36,574 nucleotides of DNA from positions 1 through 36,574 of the forward strand of contig PAHR01000015.1 of NCBI GenBank assembly GCA_002705265.1, in the 5' to 3' direction. Source of the DNA: Pelagibacteraceae bacterium (GTDB lineage: Bacteria; Pseudomonadota; Alphaproteobacteria; HIMB59). Made by a program: the position numbers and the translations under genes. Below, in pieces: positions 20,537 through 28,319 of the stretch. Position 1 is the first letter of the stretch, and each line of letters starts with the position of its first letter. Below the pieces are notes generated by a model. That model saw only the letters and a program-made list of their open reading frames with translations. It was not told the DNA's origin and did no database searches.

Positions 20537-20553
20537 TTTAAATAATTTATTTA

Positions 20554-20793
20554 CTAAAATTCTTCATTGGGGTTATTAAACGCAACCCATTTTTCAGCTT
20601 CTTTATGACCCCCTATATGCTTATTATCTATAACAATTTGAGGAAAAGATTTCGCATCCGGAAATTTTTCAAAGAATTTATTTCTATCAAAGTCTTGATC
20701 TAGCATCAAAACCCTTGGATTAAGTTCTTTAAGCACAGCTTTTGCCTTATTGCAGTTTATACAATTTTCTTTTGAATATATTTCTACTTTCAT
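20554..20793 (-). CDS. Glutaredoxin, last gene of the nrd operon
   Basis: This is a small thiol-disulfide oxidoreductase of 79 residues. The redox motif CINC is at residues 11-14, the cis-Pro segment FPQIVIDNKHIGG is near 50-62, and a GG pair follows, as in glutaredoxins. Its ATG directly follows the nrdB stop codon without a gap, so it is translated with the reductase genes. The position suggests it is the electron donor that reduces NrdA after each turnover, as glutaredoxin or NrdH do elsewhere; that pairing is inferred from context. NrdH-redoxin is an alternative, but the GGHKEAEKW end looks more like a glutaredoxin. Confidence 0.9.
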   Translation of the reverse strand: MKVEIYSKENCINCNKAKAVLKELNPRVLMLDQDFDRNKFFEKFPDAKSFPQIVIDNKHIGGHKEAEKWVAFNNPNEEF

Positions 20794-21783
20794 TTAAAAA
20801 TTTTCATCAAAAGATAAAGATCTATCAGTTGGTCTTTGATATTCCGATACACGTTTTTCGAAGAAGTTTGTAACACCTTGAACATCAAGAGCCCTCATAA
20901 AGTCAAATGGATTTTCAGTATTAAACACTCTTTCAAATTCAAACAAGTCAGCAATTCTGTCTGCCACAGCTTCAATATATTGACACATCATTTCTTTATT
21001 CATACCAATCAAATCAACAGGTAATGCATCTTTTACAAACTCTTTTTCAAAATCAACGGCTTCTCTTACAATTTCTTCAAATTCTGATTGAGGTACATTC
21101 GCTGTAATTAAACTCAAGTCCTTAATATCGGAATCAGTTAGACTAGAGTTGTTGTATTTGTCTCTTAATATTTTATACATCAATGCAGAAAAACTAAAGT
21201 GCATCCCTTCATCTCTTGCAATCCAATCATTTGATAAAGCCAATCCTGGTAAAAGACCCCTTTTCCTAAAATAGTATATGGCACAAAAAGATCCCGCAAA
21301 AAATAATCCTTCGACAAGACCAAATGCAATTAATCTTGTTAAAAGATTTTGTTTACCATTAAGCCATTTAGCTACCCACTGAGCTTTATGGTTGATACAA
21401 GGTACATTTTCTATGGCAGAAAATAATTTTTCTTTTTCTTCCCTATCGCTTACATAAGCTTCTATTTGGAGACCATACATTTCAGCATGTATTGATTCAT
21501 TTGCCATTTGCATGGTAATAAAACATCGTGCTTCGGGAATTAAAATCTCATTATAAAACCTACTCGCAAGATTTTCATTAATCATGGCCTCTGAATTAGC
21601 AAAATAAGCGAGAACCTGCTTAATAAAATGTTTTTCCCCGTCCTTTAGTGTTTGTAAATCTCTAAGATCATCTTGAAGTGAAACTTCTTCCGTAGTCCAA
21701 AATGATTGAATATGTTGTTTGTATCTATCCCATATTTCTTGGTGCTTAATTGGAAAAATTGATTTACATCCTTTAGATATCAT
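20794..21783 (-). CDS. nrdB: Ribonucleotide reductase class I, beta subunit
   Basis: This diiron-tyrosyl subunit provides the radical for NrdA. It has 329 residues and a ferritin-like helical fold. Ligand and radical positions are visible: Asp in SLQDDLRDL; the helix MANESIHAEMYGL with Glu, His and the radical Tyr (ESIHAEMY); GLVEGLFFAGSF with Glu; and IARDEGMHF with Glu and His. Sequence blocks such as EARCFITMQMA, RKRGLLPGLALSND and RALDVQGVTNFFEKRVSEYQ resemble the eukaryotic-like branch of class I R2. Because the Tyr is present this looks like a tyrosyl-radical enzyme, not a metal-only (class Ic) one. A good ribosome binding site (AAGGGAAG) lies in the 17-base gap after nrdA. Confidence 0.95.
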   Translation of the reverse strand: MISKGCKSIFPIKHQEIWDRYKQHIQSFWTTEEVSLQDDLRDLQTLKDGEKHFIKQVLAYFANSEAMINENLASRFYNEILIPEARCFITMQMANESIHAEMYGLQIEAYVSDREEKEKLFSAIENVPCINHKAQWVAKWLNGKQNLLTRLIAFGLVEGLFFAGSFCAIYYFRKRGLLPGLALSNDWIARDEGMHFSFSALMYKILRDKYNNSSLTDSDIKDLSLITANVPQSEFEEIVREAVDFEKEFVKDALPVDLIGMNKEMMCQYIEAVADRIADLFEFERVFNTENPFDFMRALDVQGVTNFFEKRVSEYQRPTDRSLSFDENF

Positions 21784-21800
21784 GATTTATACAACTTCCC

Positions 21801-24557
21801 TTAAGCACTGCATGTTAAACATTCCTCAGAATCTTCATTTTTTTCTTTTGTTTCTTTTAGAAAACTGTCTTTTGCTTGCTTTTCTGAAGAAACTGTTACT
21901 TTGACAGCATCAACCGCTGATCTACTTCTAAGATAGTACATGCCAGTTTTAAGTCCTTTTTTCCAAGCATACATATGCATAGAATTTACTTTTCCGAAAG
22001 TTGGATTGGATAGCCATAGGTTCATTGATTGTGTTTGATCAATGAAAGGTGCTCTATCAGCTGCCATATCAATAACAGTTTTTTGGGAAGTTTCCCAAAC
22101 TGTCTTATAGATTTTTTTTAGGTCTTCTGGAAAGTTTGGAATATCTTGAACAGAGCCATTTTCTAAAACAATATTATCTCTCATTTCTTTACTCCAAAGC
22201 CCTCTTGTTGATAATTCTTTAACAAGATGTCTGTTTACTAAGAGAAATTCACCCGAAAGGGTTTGTCTTTTATATATATTTGAAGTTTGAACCTGGAAGG
22301 TTTCAGTATTGCCTAAAATAATACCAGTAGAAGCAGTAGGCATGCAAGCAGTTGTCAAAGAATTACGTACCCCGTGAGATTTTATTTCTTTTCTTAAATT
22401 CTCCCAGTCCCACATAGAAGAAGGAGTGATGCCCCATAAATCAAATTGAAATTTTCCTTCAGATAATGGAGATCCTTTAAAGGTTGAGTAAGGACCTTTT
22501 TCTTTAGAAAGCTCCATGGAAGATTCTATTGAACCAAAATAAATTGTTTCAAAAATATTCTTATTAATTTTTTTTGCCTCTTCCCCATCATGAGCTATAC
22601 CCATCATAAAAAATACATCTGAAAGTCCTTGTATGCCAAGACCTATAGGTCTATGAAGCTTGTTAGATTTATTAGTTTTTTGAGTAGGGTAGAAATTAAT
22701 ATCTATAACCTGATCTAGGTTTCTAGTTGCAAGTTTAGAAGTTTGATAAAGTTTTTCATAATCAAAAGAATTTTTTTCTTGATTGACAAATTTTGGAAGA
22801 GCTATGGAGGCAAGATTGCAAACAGCAGTTTCTCCTTTTTCAGAATATTCTACGATTTCAGCACAAAGATTTGATGATTTAATTACACCTATATTTTTTT
22901 GATTTGACTTATTATTTATGGAATCCTTATACAACATATAAGGTTGTCCTGTTTCAATTTGAGCTTCTATAATTTTTGACATCAAAGTGCGTGCTTTTAT
23001 TTTTGTCAGATGGGGTAAATCATTTTCATATTGAGTATATAAATTAACAAATTCATCACCATAGGTATCAGAAAGACCAGGGCATTCATGTTCACTCATC
23101 AAGGTCCAATCTTTATCTTCTTCAACTCTTTGCATAAAAAGATCAGGTATCCATAGAGCGTAAAAAAGATCTCTGGCTCTAAACTCTTCTGAGCCAGTGT
23201 TTTTTCTTAGTTCTAGAAATGCTTCTATATCCGCATGCCATGGCTCAAGATATATTGCAAAAGATCCTTTTCTTTTTCCACCTCCTTGATCAACAGATTT
23301 GGCTGTTTCATTAAATATTTTTAAGAAAGGTATAAGTCCATTTGATTTGCCATTTGTTGATTTTATTCTACTTCCGCCAGCTCTTATATTATGAGCATGT
23401 AGCCCAATACCCCCTGCTGTTTTAGATATAAGGGCACAATCTTTTATAGTGTTGAAAATACCCTCTATAGAGTCTTCTTCCATTCCAATTAAAAAACAAG
23501 AAGAAAGTTGCTGCATTTTCAAACCACTATTAAATAATGTTGGGGTAGCATGTGTATAAAATCCATTTGATAGAAGATCATAAGTTTTTTTTACAGCATC
23601 ATAATTAAATTCATTGCATGAAACTGATAAAGCAACTCTCATCCATAAGTCTTGTGGCCTTTCAATAGTCTTGTTATTAAATTGTAATAAATAAGCACGC
23701 ATTAGAGTTGTTAATGCAAAATAATCAAAATGATAGTCGCGATCATAATCTATAATTGCCTCAATTGATTCAGCATTTTGTTGAACCTTTTTATAATACT
23801 CTTCATTGAGAAGACCATCTTGAAATAAATTTTTGCTTGCTATAACAAATCCAGGTGTTTCTTTATGAAGTGCATTTGCTTTAATTCTGCCTGCTAGATA
23901 TGAATAGTCAGGATGCTCAACTGTAAGTGCAGCCGCGGTTTCTGATAGGTAATTGTCTATTTCAGTAGTTGTAATATCGTTATACAAACCTTGAATTGCT
24001 TTTTGGGCTATAGTAATTGGATCAATTTCTAAACCATTAGAAAGAATAGAAATTCTATTTGTTATTTTATCAAGAGAAACCGGTTCTTGCTCACCATCTC
24101 GTTTTAAAACCATCATGGAAGAAACTCTTCCACCAGCCTGTTCTTTTAATTGATCAGTTTTGTATCTTTGAGAAGCTCTTTGTTCTCTATAAAGTACATA
24201 CGCTCTTGCTACTTTGTGGTGTTCTTCTCTCATTAGAGCTAATTCAACTTGATCTTGAATATCCTCGATATGGATCATGTCTCCATCGGCTATTCTTCTG
24301 GTCAAAGCGGAAGTAACTGTTTCAGTTAATTTATTAACTGTTTTATCAATTTCTTCATTATTTCTAATATCAGTTTGGGCTAAAAAAGCCTTTCTTATTG
24401 CATTGGTAATTTTAGATGATTTAAAAGGAGTTATTGTTCCTTCTCTTCTTACAACGCTTAAGCTAAAAAGGTTGACCTTATTGGTTTTTTCACTATCAAT
24501 TTCATTATTAATTTTTGAGACTTCTTCATTTTCTTGTAAATTATTATTTGTTTCCAC
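21801..24557 (-). CDS. nrdA: Ribonucleotide reductase class I, alpha subunit with two ATP-cones
   Basis: This catalytic subunit converts ribonucleoside diphosphates to deoxy forms. It has 918 residues, long for the family because there are two N-terminal ATP-cone domains in tandem (about 33-125 beginning VVRREGTITPFKSSKI, and about 147-235 beginning MMVLKRDGEQEPVSLDKI). The active site has SSCFLIG (redox Cys), SNLCAEI (thiyl Cys with Glu) and ETAVCNLASIALP (second redox Cys), the radical-path tyrosines in MYYLRSRSA, and a C-terminal CLTC (Cys913, Cys916) that relays electrons from glutaredoxin. The start is GTG 24557, with AGAGG 7 bases upstream. It leads the nrdA-nrdB-grx operon behind a promoter with NrdR boxes. 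Only the first cone usually controls activity in double-cone enzymes; which one works here is unknown. Confidence 0.96.
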   Translation of the reverse strand: METNNNLQENEEVSKINNEIDSEKTNKVNLFSLSVVRREGTITPFKSSKITNAIRKAFLAQTDIRNNEEIDKTVNKLTETVTSALTRRIADGDMIHIEDIQDQVELALMREEHHKVARAYVLYREQRASQRYKTDQLKEQAGGRVSSMMVLKRDGEQEPVSLDKITNRISILSNGLEIDPITIAQKAIQGLYNDITTTEIDNYLSETAAALTVEHPDYSYLAGRIKANALHKETPGFVIASKNLFQDGLLNEEYYKKVQQNAESIEAIIDYDRDYHFDYFALTTLMRAYLLQFNNKTIERPQDLWMRVALSVSCNEFNYDAVKKTYDLLSNGFYTHATPTLFNSGLKMQQLSSCFLIGMEEDSIEGIFNTIKDCALISKTAGGIGLHAHNIRAGGSRIKSTNGKSNGLIPFLKIFNETAKSVDQGGGKRKGSFAIYLEPWHADIEAFLELRKNTGSEEFRARDLFYALWIPDLFMQRVEEDKDWTLMSEHECPGLSDTYGDEFVNLYTQYENDLPHLTKIKARTLMSKIIEAQIETGQPYMLYKDSINNKSNQKNIGVIKSSNLCAEIVEYSEKGETAVCNLASIALPKFVNQEKNSFDYEKLYQTSKLATRNLDQVIDINFYPTQKTNKSNKLHRPIGLGIQGLSDVFFMMGIAHDGEEAKKINKNIFETIYFGSIESSMELSKEKGPYSTFKGSPLSEGKFQFDLWGITPSSMWDWENLRKEIKSHGVRNSLTTACMPTASTGIILGNTETFQVQTSNIYKRQTLSGEFLLVNRHLVKELSTRGLWSKEMRDNIVLENGSVQDIPNFPEDLKKIYKTVWETSQKTVIDMAADRAPFIDQTQSMNLWLSNPTFGKVNSMHMYAWKKGLKTGMYYLRSRSAVDAVKVTVSSEKQAKDSFLKETKEKNEDSEECLTCSA

Positions 24558-24594
24558 GGTGCAACCTCTAAAGTTTATTAAATCATTGCAAATA

Positions 24595-24610
24595 ACACTA
24601 GATCTAGTGT
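24595..24610 (-). promoter_or_regulatory. NrdR box 1 (nrdA-proximal)
   Basis: ACACTAGATCTAGTGT is a perfect 16-bp palindrome that fits the NrdR box pattern (ACAC..4-8 AT-rich bases..GTGT). It lies just downstream of the predicted -10 of nrdA, covering the start of the transcript. NrdR represses ribonucleotide reductase genes when bound dATP/ATP is sensed. The nrdR gene itself is not in the window. Confidence 0.85.
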
Positions 24611-24623
24611 CAGTTGCCTAATG

Positions 24624-24653
24624 AATATACTATAAGTAGTTTTTAATAGTCAA
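24624..24653 (-). promoter_or_regulatory. Predicted nrdA promoter
   Basis: On the minus strand, -35 TTGACT (24648-24653) and -10 TATATT (24624-24629) are 18 bases apart. NrdR box 2 covers the spacer and part of the -10, and box 1 follows about 13 bases further downstream, so NrdR binding would block polymerase. Predicted from sequence only. Confidence 0.6.
24627..24642 (-). promoter_or_regulatory. NrdR box 2 (promoter-distal)
   Basis: ATACTATAAGTAGTTT is a weaker box; it matches box 1 at 11 of 16 positions and contains the inverted repeat ACTA..TAGT. It is separated from box 1 by exactly 16 bases, so the centres are 32 bp (three helical turns) apart, the classical NrdR pair spacing. It lies between the predicted -35 and -10 elements. 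Confidence 0.75.
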
Positions 24654-24893
24654 TAACAAAACAATTTTAATTCCTAAATCCCAGTAAATTCAATCAATTA
24701 ATTGAAAATTAATTCACATTATATAAAAGGTCTATTCACAGAATGACTAACAAATTATAAGGATTTGAAAATGTATTTTATTAAAAGTAAATAAAATTAA
24801 GGATATTGGGGTTTGAAAGATTCGCATAAATTGTCTTTATATGTGACCATCTTATATATACAAATTTAAGCACTTATTAGTAAATTTAAATAA
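24654..24893. other. Divergent intergenic region between nrdA and the adenosine-kinase-like gene
   Basis: Together with the nrdA promoter this is the largest non-coding gap in the window (336 bases). I see a 12-bp perfect palindrome (24694-24705) and two near-DnaA boxes, TAATTCACA (24710-24718) and CTATTCACA (24732-24740), each one mismatch from TTWTNCACA. There is also a 7-codon mini-ORF with a perfect ribosome binding site (24758-24794). A possible plus-strand promoter is TTGTCT (24831-24836) with TATATA (24853-24858), spacer 16. No tRNA, terminator or known riboswitch is recognised. Confidence 0.5.
24831..24858 (+). promoter_or_regulatory. Possible promoter of the adenosine-kinase-like gene
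   Basis: TTGTCT and TATATA are 16 bases apart, about 36 bases before the ATG at 24894. In AT-rich DNA a -10-like hexamer is expected by chance, so this is a weak call. Confidence 0.35.
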
Positions 24894-25847
24894 ATGCAAA
24901 AAATTTTAGGAATTGGAACCGCTTTAGTTGACATTATTTCAAAAGTTCAAGATCCCATAATTTCTAAATTGAGTCTCAATAAGGGGTCTATGTCCTTAAT
25001 AGAAGAAAATCAAATTTCACAAATTAGAAGTTATTTTAAAAACCCTCTTATCACATCAGGTGGGTCGGTTTGCAATACTATTCATGAATTAAATAACTCT
25101 AAGCATGAAGCTTTATTTTTTGGAAAACTAAATGATGATGATTATGGAAAAGCTTTTGTAAAAGATATGGAAGAAGCTAATATTTCTTTTTTAGGAGTTA
25201 AGGAAAAAAATTCTCTTCCAACAGGATGTTGCAATATTCTTGTTACTGAAGATGGAGAAAGAACCATGGCAACTTATATTGGAATAGGTTCTCAACTTAG
25301 CCCAGAGGACATAAAAGAAAAAACTTTTAACAATATCAACCATGTTTATATAGAAGCTTATCTTTGGGATCATAATCTTACAAAAAAAGCTTTAGAAAAA
25401 GTTGGTCAACTATCAAAAAAATTAAATTTTGAATTATCTTTTTCTTTGTCTGACCCTTTTTGTGTTGTTAGAAATCGAACTGAGCTTCAAGAATATATAA
25501 CAAAAAATGTTGATTTAATTTTTTGTAATTTTGAAGAAGCTAAAGAATTTACCCAGTCAGAAAATATGAACGATATAGCAAAATATTTTGGTCATTTAAA
25601 AAAGAAATTTGTAATGACATGTGGAGGAGAAGGAGCTTACTATTTTAACTTAGATAAAGTTATTCATGAGTCCGCATTAAAGGTTAAAAATGTTGTAGAT
25701 ACTACTGGGGCTGGGGATAATTTTGCAGCAGGTTTTTTAGAGGTATATTTAGATAACAGCTCGAATATTAAAGAAGCTTTAAAAAATGGAAATAATAAAG
25801 CAGCTGAAGTGATACAGCAATTAGGGCCTAGAATTAAAAGAACTTAG
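24894..25847 (+). CDS. PfkB-family kinase, probably adenosine kinase
   Basis: It probably phosphorylates adenosine to AMP using ATP. It has 317 residues and the ribokinase fold: GGSVCNTIHEL near residues 56-66 (substrate-side GG), GERTMATYIGI near 121, LSDPFCVVRNR near 186, NFEEAKEF (the NxxE metal motif) near 213, and the catalytic VDTTGAGDNFAAGFLEVY near 267 with the base Asp in GAGD. GERTMATYxG and LSDPFC are characteristic of the adenosine kinase branch found in alphaproteobacteria. Neighbours are enzymes of the S-adenosylmethionine cycle, and adenosine is a product of AhcY, which supports the assignment. No ribosome binding site is visible. The stop codon is immediately followed by the stop of the convergent methyltransferase gene. 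A ribokinase or fructokinase is the alternative. Confidence 0.8.
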   Translation: MQKILGIGTALVDIISKVQDPIISKLSLNKGSMSLIEENQISQIRSYFKNPLITSGGSVCNTIHELNNSKHEALFFGKLNDDDYGKAFVKDMEEANISFLGVKEKNSLPTGCCNILVTEDGERTMATYIGIGSQLSPEDIKEKTFNNINHVYIEAYLWDHNLTKKALEKVGQLSKKLNFELSFSLSDPFCVVRNRTELQEYITKNVDLIFCNFEEAKEFTQSENMNDIAKYFGHLKKKFVMTCGGEGAYYFNLDKVIHESALKVKNVVDTTGAGDNFAAGFLEVYLDNSSNIKEALKNGNNKAAEVIQQLGPRIKRT

Positions 25848-26885
25848 TTACTTAAGGTGTATCTCAGCCTTATTAATATCTTTTAAACTTTTGTCTGTGC
25901 CATATGCAAAGTGCTTTGTCATATCAGGATAATACTTATAAGCAATAGGTTTCCTCCCTAAGCTGACAGCCATCTCTCTTACATGGTGGGGTTCAGCTCC
26001 ACAACAAATACCAATAAAATTGACATTCATTTCAGCACACTCTTTAGCAAAATTTCCCATTTCATACCTAGTACAAGTAAGTCCATCTAAAGCAATATGA
26101 GAAACATTACCATCGATGCAATCACATCTATCATCCTTAATATACATATGTGTTGGATATTCCTCTGTAGTTCTATATGGAACCGGTAGTGCTGCAACAT
26201 GACAAGAAACCTTATCTCTAATTTCCGGAAGAAGTTTTTTTGTCATTGCAGGACCTCTGTAGCAATTTAAACCAACGACATCCGCTCCATTATCCTCTAG
26301 CATTTTACAAGCATCTCCAGGAGTATGACCTTCTCTAGTCGTATCGCCTTTAGGTATTGCTAAATTAACGACCGCAGTCAAACCCGCTTCTTTAATGCAC
26401 TTCAAAGCAATTTTAGCTTCTCCAATCCATTGTATTGTTTCTGCAATTACAAAATCTACACCAGCATCTTTTGCCCATCCAATTTGTTCTTCAAACATTT
26501 TGTGACAATCAATATGAGACTTCTTATTGTTTGGTTCATATATGTTTGTATTTGCAACGTTACCCGCAACCATAAGTTTTAACTCAGGAAATTCACTTGC
26601 AGCATCTTTGGCAATTTTAAGTGCATTTGTTTGAAGCGACTCTAATAAATCTTCCTTACCTATTAGTCTGAGTTTCTCGCGATGTCCGTAATAAGTAAAT
26701 GCCTCTACCACATCACTTCCACATCTAATAAACTCCCTATGAAGTTGTGATACAACCTCAGGATGTTCTAATACAACTTCAGGTACATATGCTCCTGCTT
26801 GTAAATAACCTCTTCGCTCCATTGCAAATAAATATCCTTCTGCGCAGATTACAGGACCCTCATTTAATCTTTCTACTAAGCTCAT
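25848..26885 (-). CDS. bhmT: Betaine-homocysteine S-methyltransferase
   Basis: It transfers a methyl group from glycine betaine (or a related donor) to homocysteine to make methionine and dimethylglycine. It has 345 residues with a TIM-barrel homocysteine methyltransferase fold. Family segments resemble human BHMT closely: RLNEG near 6, FAMERRGYLQAGAY near 20, PEVVSQLHREFIRCGSDVV near 42, and VVGLNC with zinc Cys208. The zinc pair Cys294-Cys295 is in GICCGAEPHHVREMA, giving the three-cysteine zinc site. Human BHMT has 406 residues; the C-terminal dimer extension is shorter here. The enzyme makes methionine without cobalamin or folate, common in open-ocean alphaproteobacteria. AAGGG lies shortly before the ATG. 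It diverges from ahcY across a 145-base leader region. Confidence 0.92.
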   Translation of the reverse strand: MSLVERLNEGPVICAEGYLFAMERRGYLQAGAYVPEVVLEHPEVVSQLHREFIRCGSDVVEAFTYYGHREKLRLIGKEDLLESLQTNALKIAKDAASEFPELKLMVAGNVANTNIYEPNNKKSHIDCHKMFEEQIGWAKDAGVDFVIAETIQWIGEAKIALKCIKEAGLTAVVNLAIPKGDTTREGHTPGDACKMLEDNGADVVGLNCYRGPAMTKKLLPEIRDKVSCHVAALPVPYRTTEEYPTHMYIKDDRCDCIDGNVSHIALDGLTCTRYEMGNFAKECAEMNVNFIGICCGAEPHHVREMAVSLGRKPIAYKYYPDMTKHFAYGTDKSLKDINKAEIHLK

Positions 26886-27030
26886 TTTGATCTACCCTTT
26901 ACCATCAATTTTCTTAATTTGTATCAGAAACTAAGATTGCCATAAATCTAAAAATAACTCCTCAAACTTAATTTAATGAACTTCTAGAAAAGTTCTTGCA
27001 GTATAAATTCTATCTATATATGTTTCTTAA
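26886..27030. other. Divergent leader region between bhmT and ahcY
   Basis: These 145 bases must hold both promoters. On the bhmT strand there is a 6-bp hairpin GAACTT..AAGTTC (26979-26996). Nearer the gene is a stem AGATT..AATCT with loop TATGGC, enclosed by a possible TTAAGTTTG/CAAATTAA pairing, then AAGGG before the ATG. bhmT leaders in SAR11 carry SAM-sensing riboswitches (SAM-V, sometimes with SAM-II), so this is a candidate; I cannot match the consensus by eye. For ahcY, TTGCAG (26996-27001) and an AT-rich -10-like stretch lie so close to the ATG that a nearly leaderless mRNA is possible. Confidence 0.45.
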
Positions 27031-28314
27031 ATGAATGATTACAAAGTAAAAGATACTTCCCAACACGTTTTTGGAAGGCAAGAAATCGAAATTGCTGAAA
27101 CAGAAATGCCAGGATTAATGGCAATTAGAAAAAAATATGCCGAAAACCAACCTTTAAAAGGAGCCAATATTATGGGCTGTCTCCATATGACCATTCAAAC
27201 AGCTGTACTAATAGAGACTTTAGTTGCCTTAGGCGCAAAATGCAGATGGAGCTCATGTAATATTTACTCAACTCAAGATCATGCAGCGGCTGCTATTGCT
27301 GAAAGTGGTACTCCAGTATTTGCCTGGAAGGGCATGAGTGAAGAAGAATTTTGGTGGTGCATAGATCAAACTATTGAAGCGGAAGATTGGGTGCCAAATA
27401 TGATATTAGATGATGGTGGTGACTTAACGCTTAGGATGCATGAAAAATATCCAGAGTTATTAAAAAATGTAAAAGGTTTATCTGAAGAGACGACAACAGG
27501 GGTCCATCGTTTAGAACAAATGGCTGAGGAGGGAATACTGAAAGTTCCTGCTATTAATGTAAATGACTCAGTTACAAAAAGTAAATTTGATAATTTGTAT
27601 GGATGTAAGGAAAGTTTAGTTGACGGAATTAGAAGAGGTACAGATGTAATGATGGCTGGAAAAGTTGCAGTAGTTTGTGGATTTGGGGATGTTGGAAAAG
27701 GAAGTGCAGCTAGTCTTCGAGGGGCTGGAGCTAGAGTCCAAATTACAGAGATTGACCCTATTTGTGCACTTCAGGCTGCAATGGAGGGTTATGAAGTTGT
27801 TACCATGGACGATGCAGCAAAGTATGCAGATATTTTTGTAACGGCTACAGGAAATACAGACATAATTACACAAGATCATATGAGAGATATGAAAGACAGA
27901 GCTATTGTTTGTAATATCGGTCACTTTGATAATGAAATACAAATCGACTCACTTGCAAATTATAAATGGGAAGAAATTAAACCGCAAGTTGATCAGGTAA
28001 CTTTTCCTGATGGAAAGAAATTAATTATTTTATCAAAAGGCAGGTTGGTGAATTTAGGAAATGCTACTGGCCACCCTAGTTTTGTCATGAGCGCTTCATT
28101 TTCTAATCAGGTTCTAGCTCAAATAGAGCTTTGGGACAATCATGACAAATACGAAAATAAAGTTTATGTGCTACCTAAGAAATTGGATGAAATGGTTGCT
28201 ATGTTTCATTTAGAAAAAGTAGGTGCTAAGTTGACTGAGTTATCAAAAAAACAAAGTGACTATTTAGGGATTGATCAGATAGGGCCATACAAAAAAGATA
28301 CATATAGGTATTAA
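27031..28314 (+). CDS. ahcY: S-adenosyl-L-homocysteine hydrolase
   Basis: It splits S-adenosylhomocysteine into homocysteine and adenosine and so relieves product inhibition of methyltransferases. It has 427 residues. Substrate segments are [15 protein letters not shown] and [11 protein letters not shown] near 50-90, and LDDGGDLT near 129. NAD binding is at [20 protein letters not shown] from about 213, with Glu in ITEIDP. The typical C-terminus [10 protein letters not shown] is intact. Many bacterial AhcY proteins carry an insertion of about 40 residues in the catalytic domain and reach about 465 residues; this one lacks it and has the length of the eukaryotic form. metK follows after 5 bases. 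No Shine-Dalgarno sequence is seen before the ATG. Confidence 0.97.
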   Translation: MNDYKVKDTSQHVFGRQEIEIAETEMPGLMAIRKKYAENQPLKGANIMGCLHMTIQTAVLIETLVALGAKCRWSSCNIYSTQDHAAAAIAESGTPVFAWKGMSEEEFWWCIDQTIEAEDWVPNMILDDGGDLTLRMHEKYPELLKNVKGLSEETTTGVHRLEQMAEEGILKVPAINVNDSVTKSKFDNLYGCKESLVDGIRRGTDVMMAGKVAVVCGFGDVGKGSAASLRGAGARVQITEIDPICALQAAMEGYEVVTMDDAAKYADIFVTATGNTDIITQDHMRDMKDRAIVCNIGHFDNEIQIDSLANYKWEEIKPQVDQVTFPDGKKLIILSKGRLVNLGNATGHPSFVMSASFSNQVLAQIELWDNHDKYENKVYVLPKKLDEMVAMFHLEKVGAKLTELSKKQSDYLGIDQIGPYKKDTYRY

Positions 28315-28319
28315 ATACT

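Noticed and set aside
24277-24621. 114-codon plus-strand frame over the nrdA start
   Set aside because: Antisense to the NrdA ATP-cone and NrdR box 1; the composition is what the reverse of conserved NrdA gives.
27616-27942. 108-codon antisense frame inside ahcY
   Set aside because: Antisense to the NAD domain, no motif; a shadow of conserved codons.
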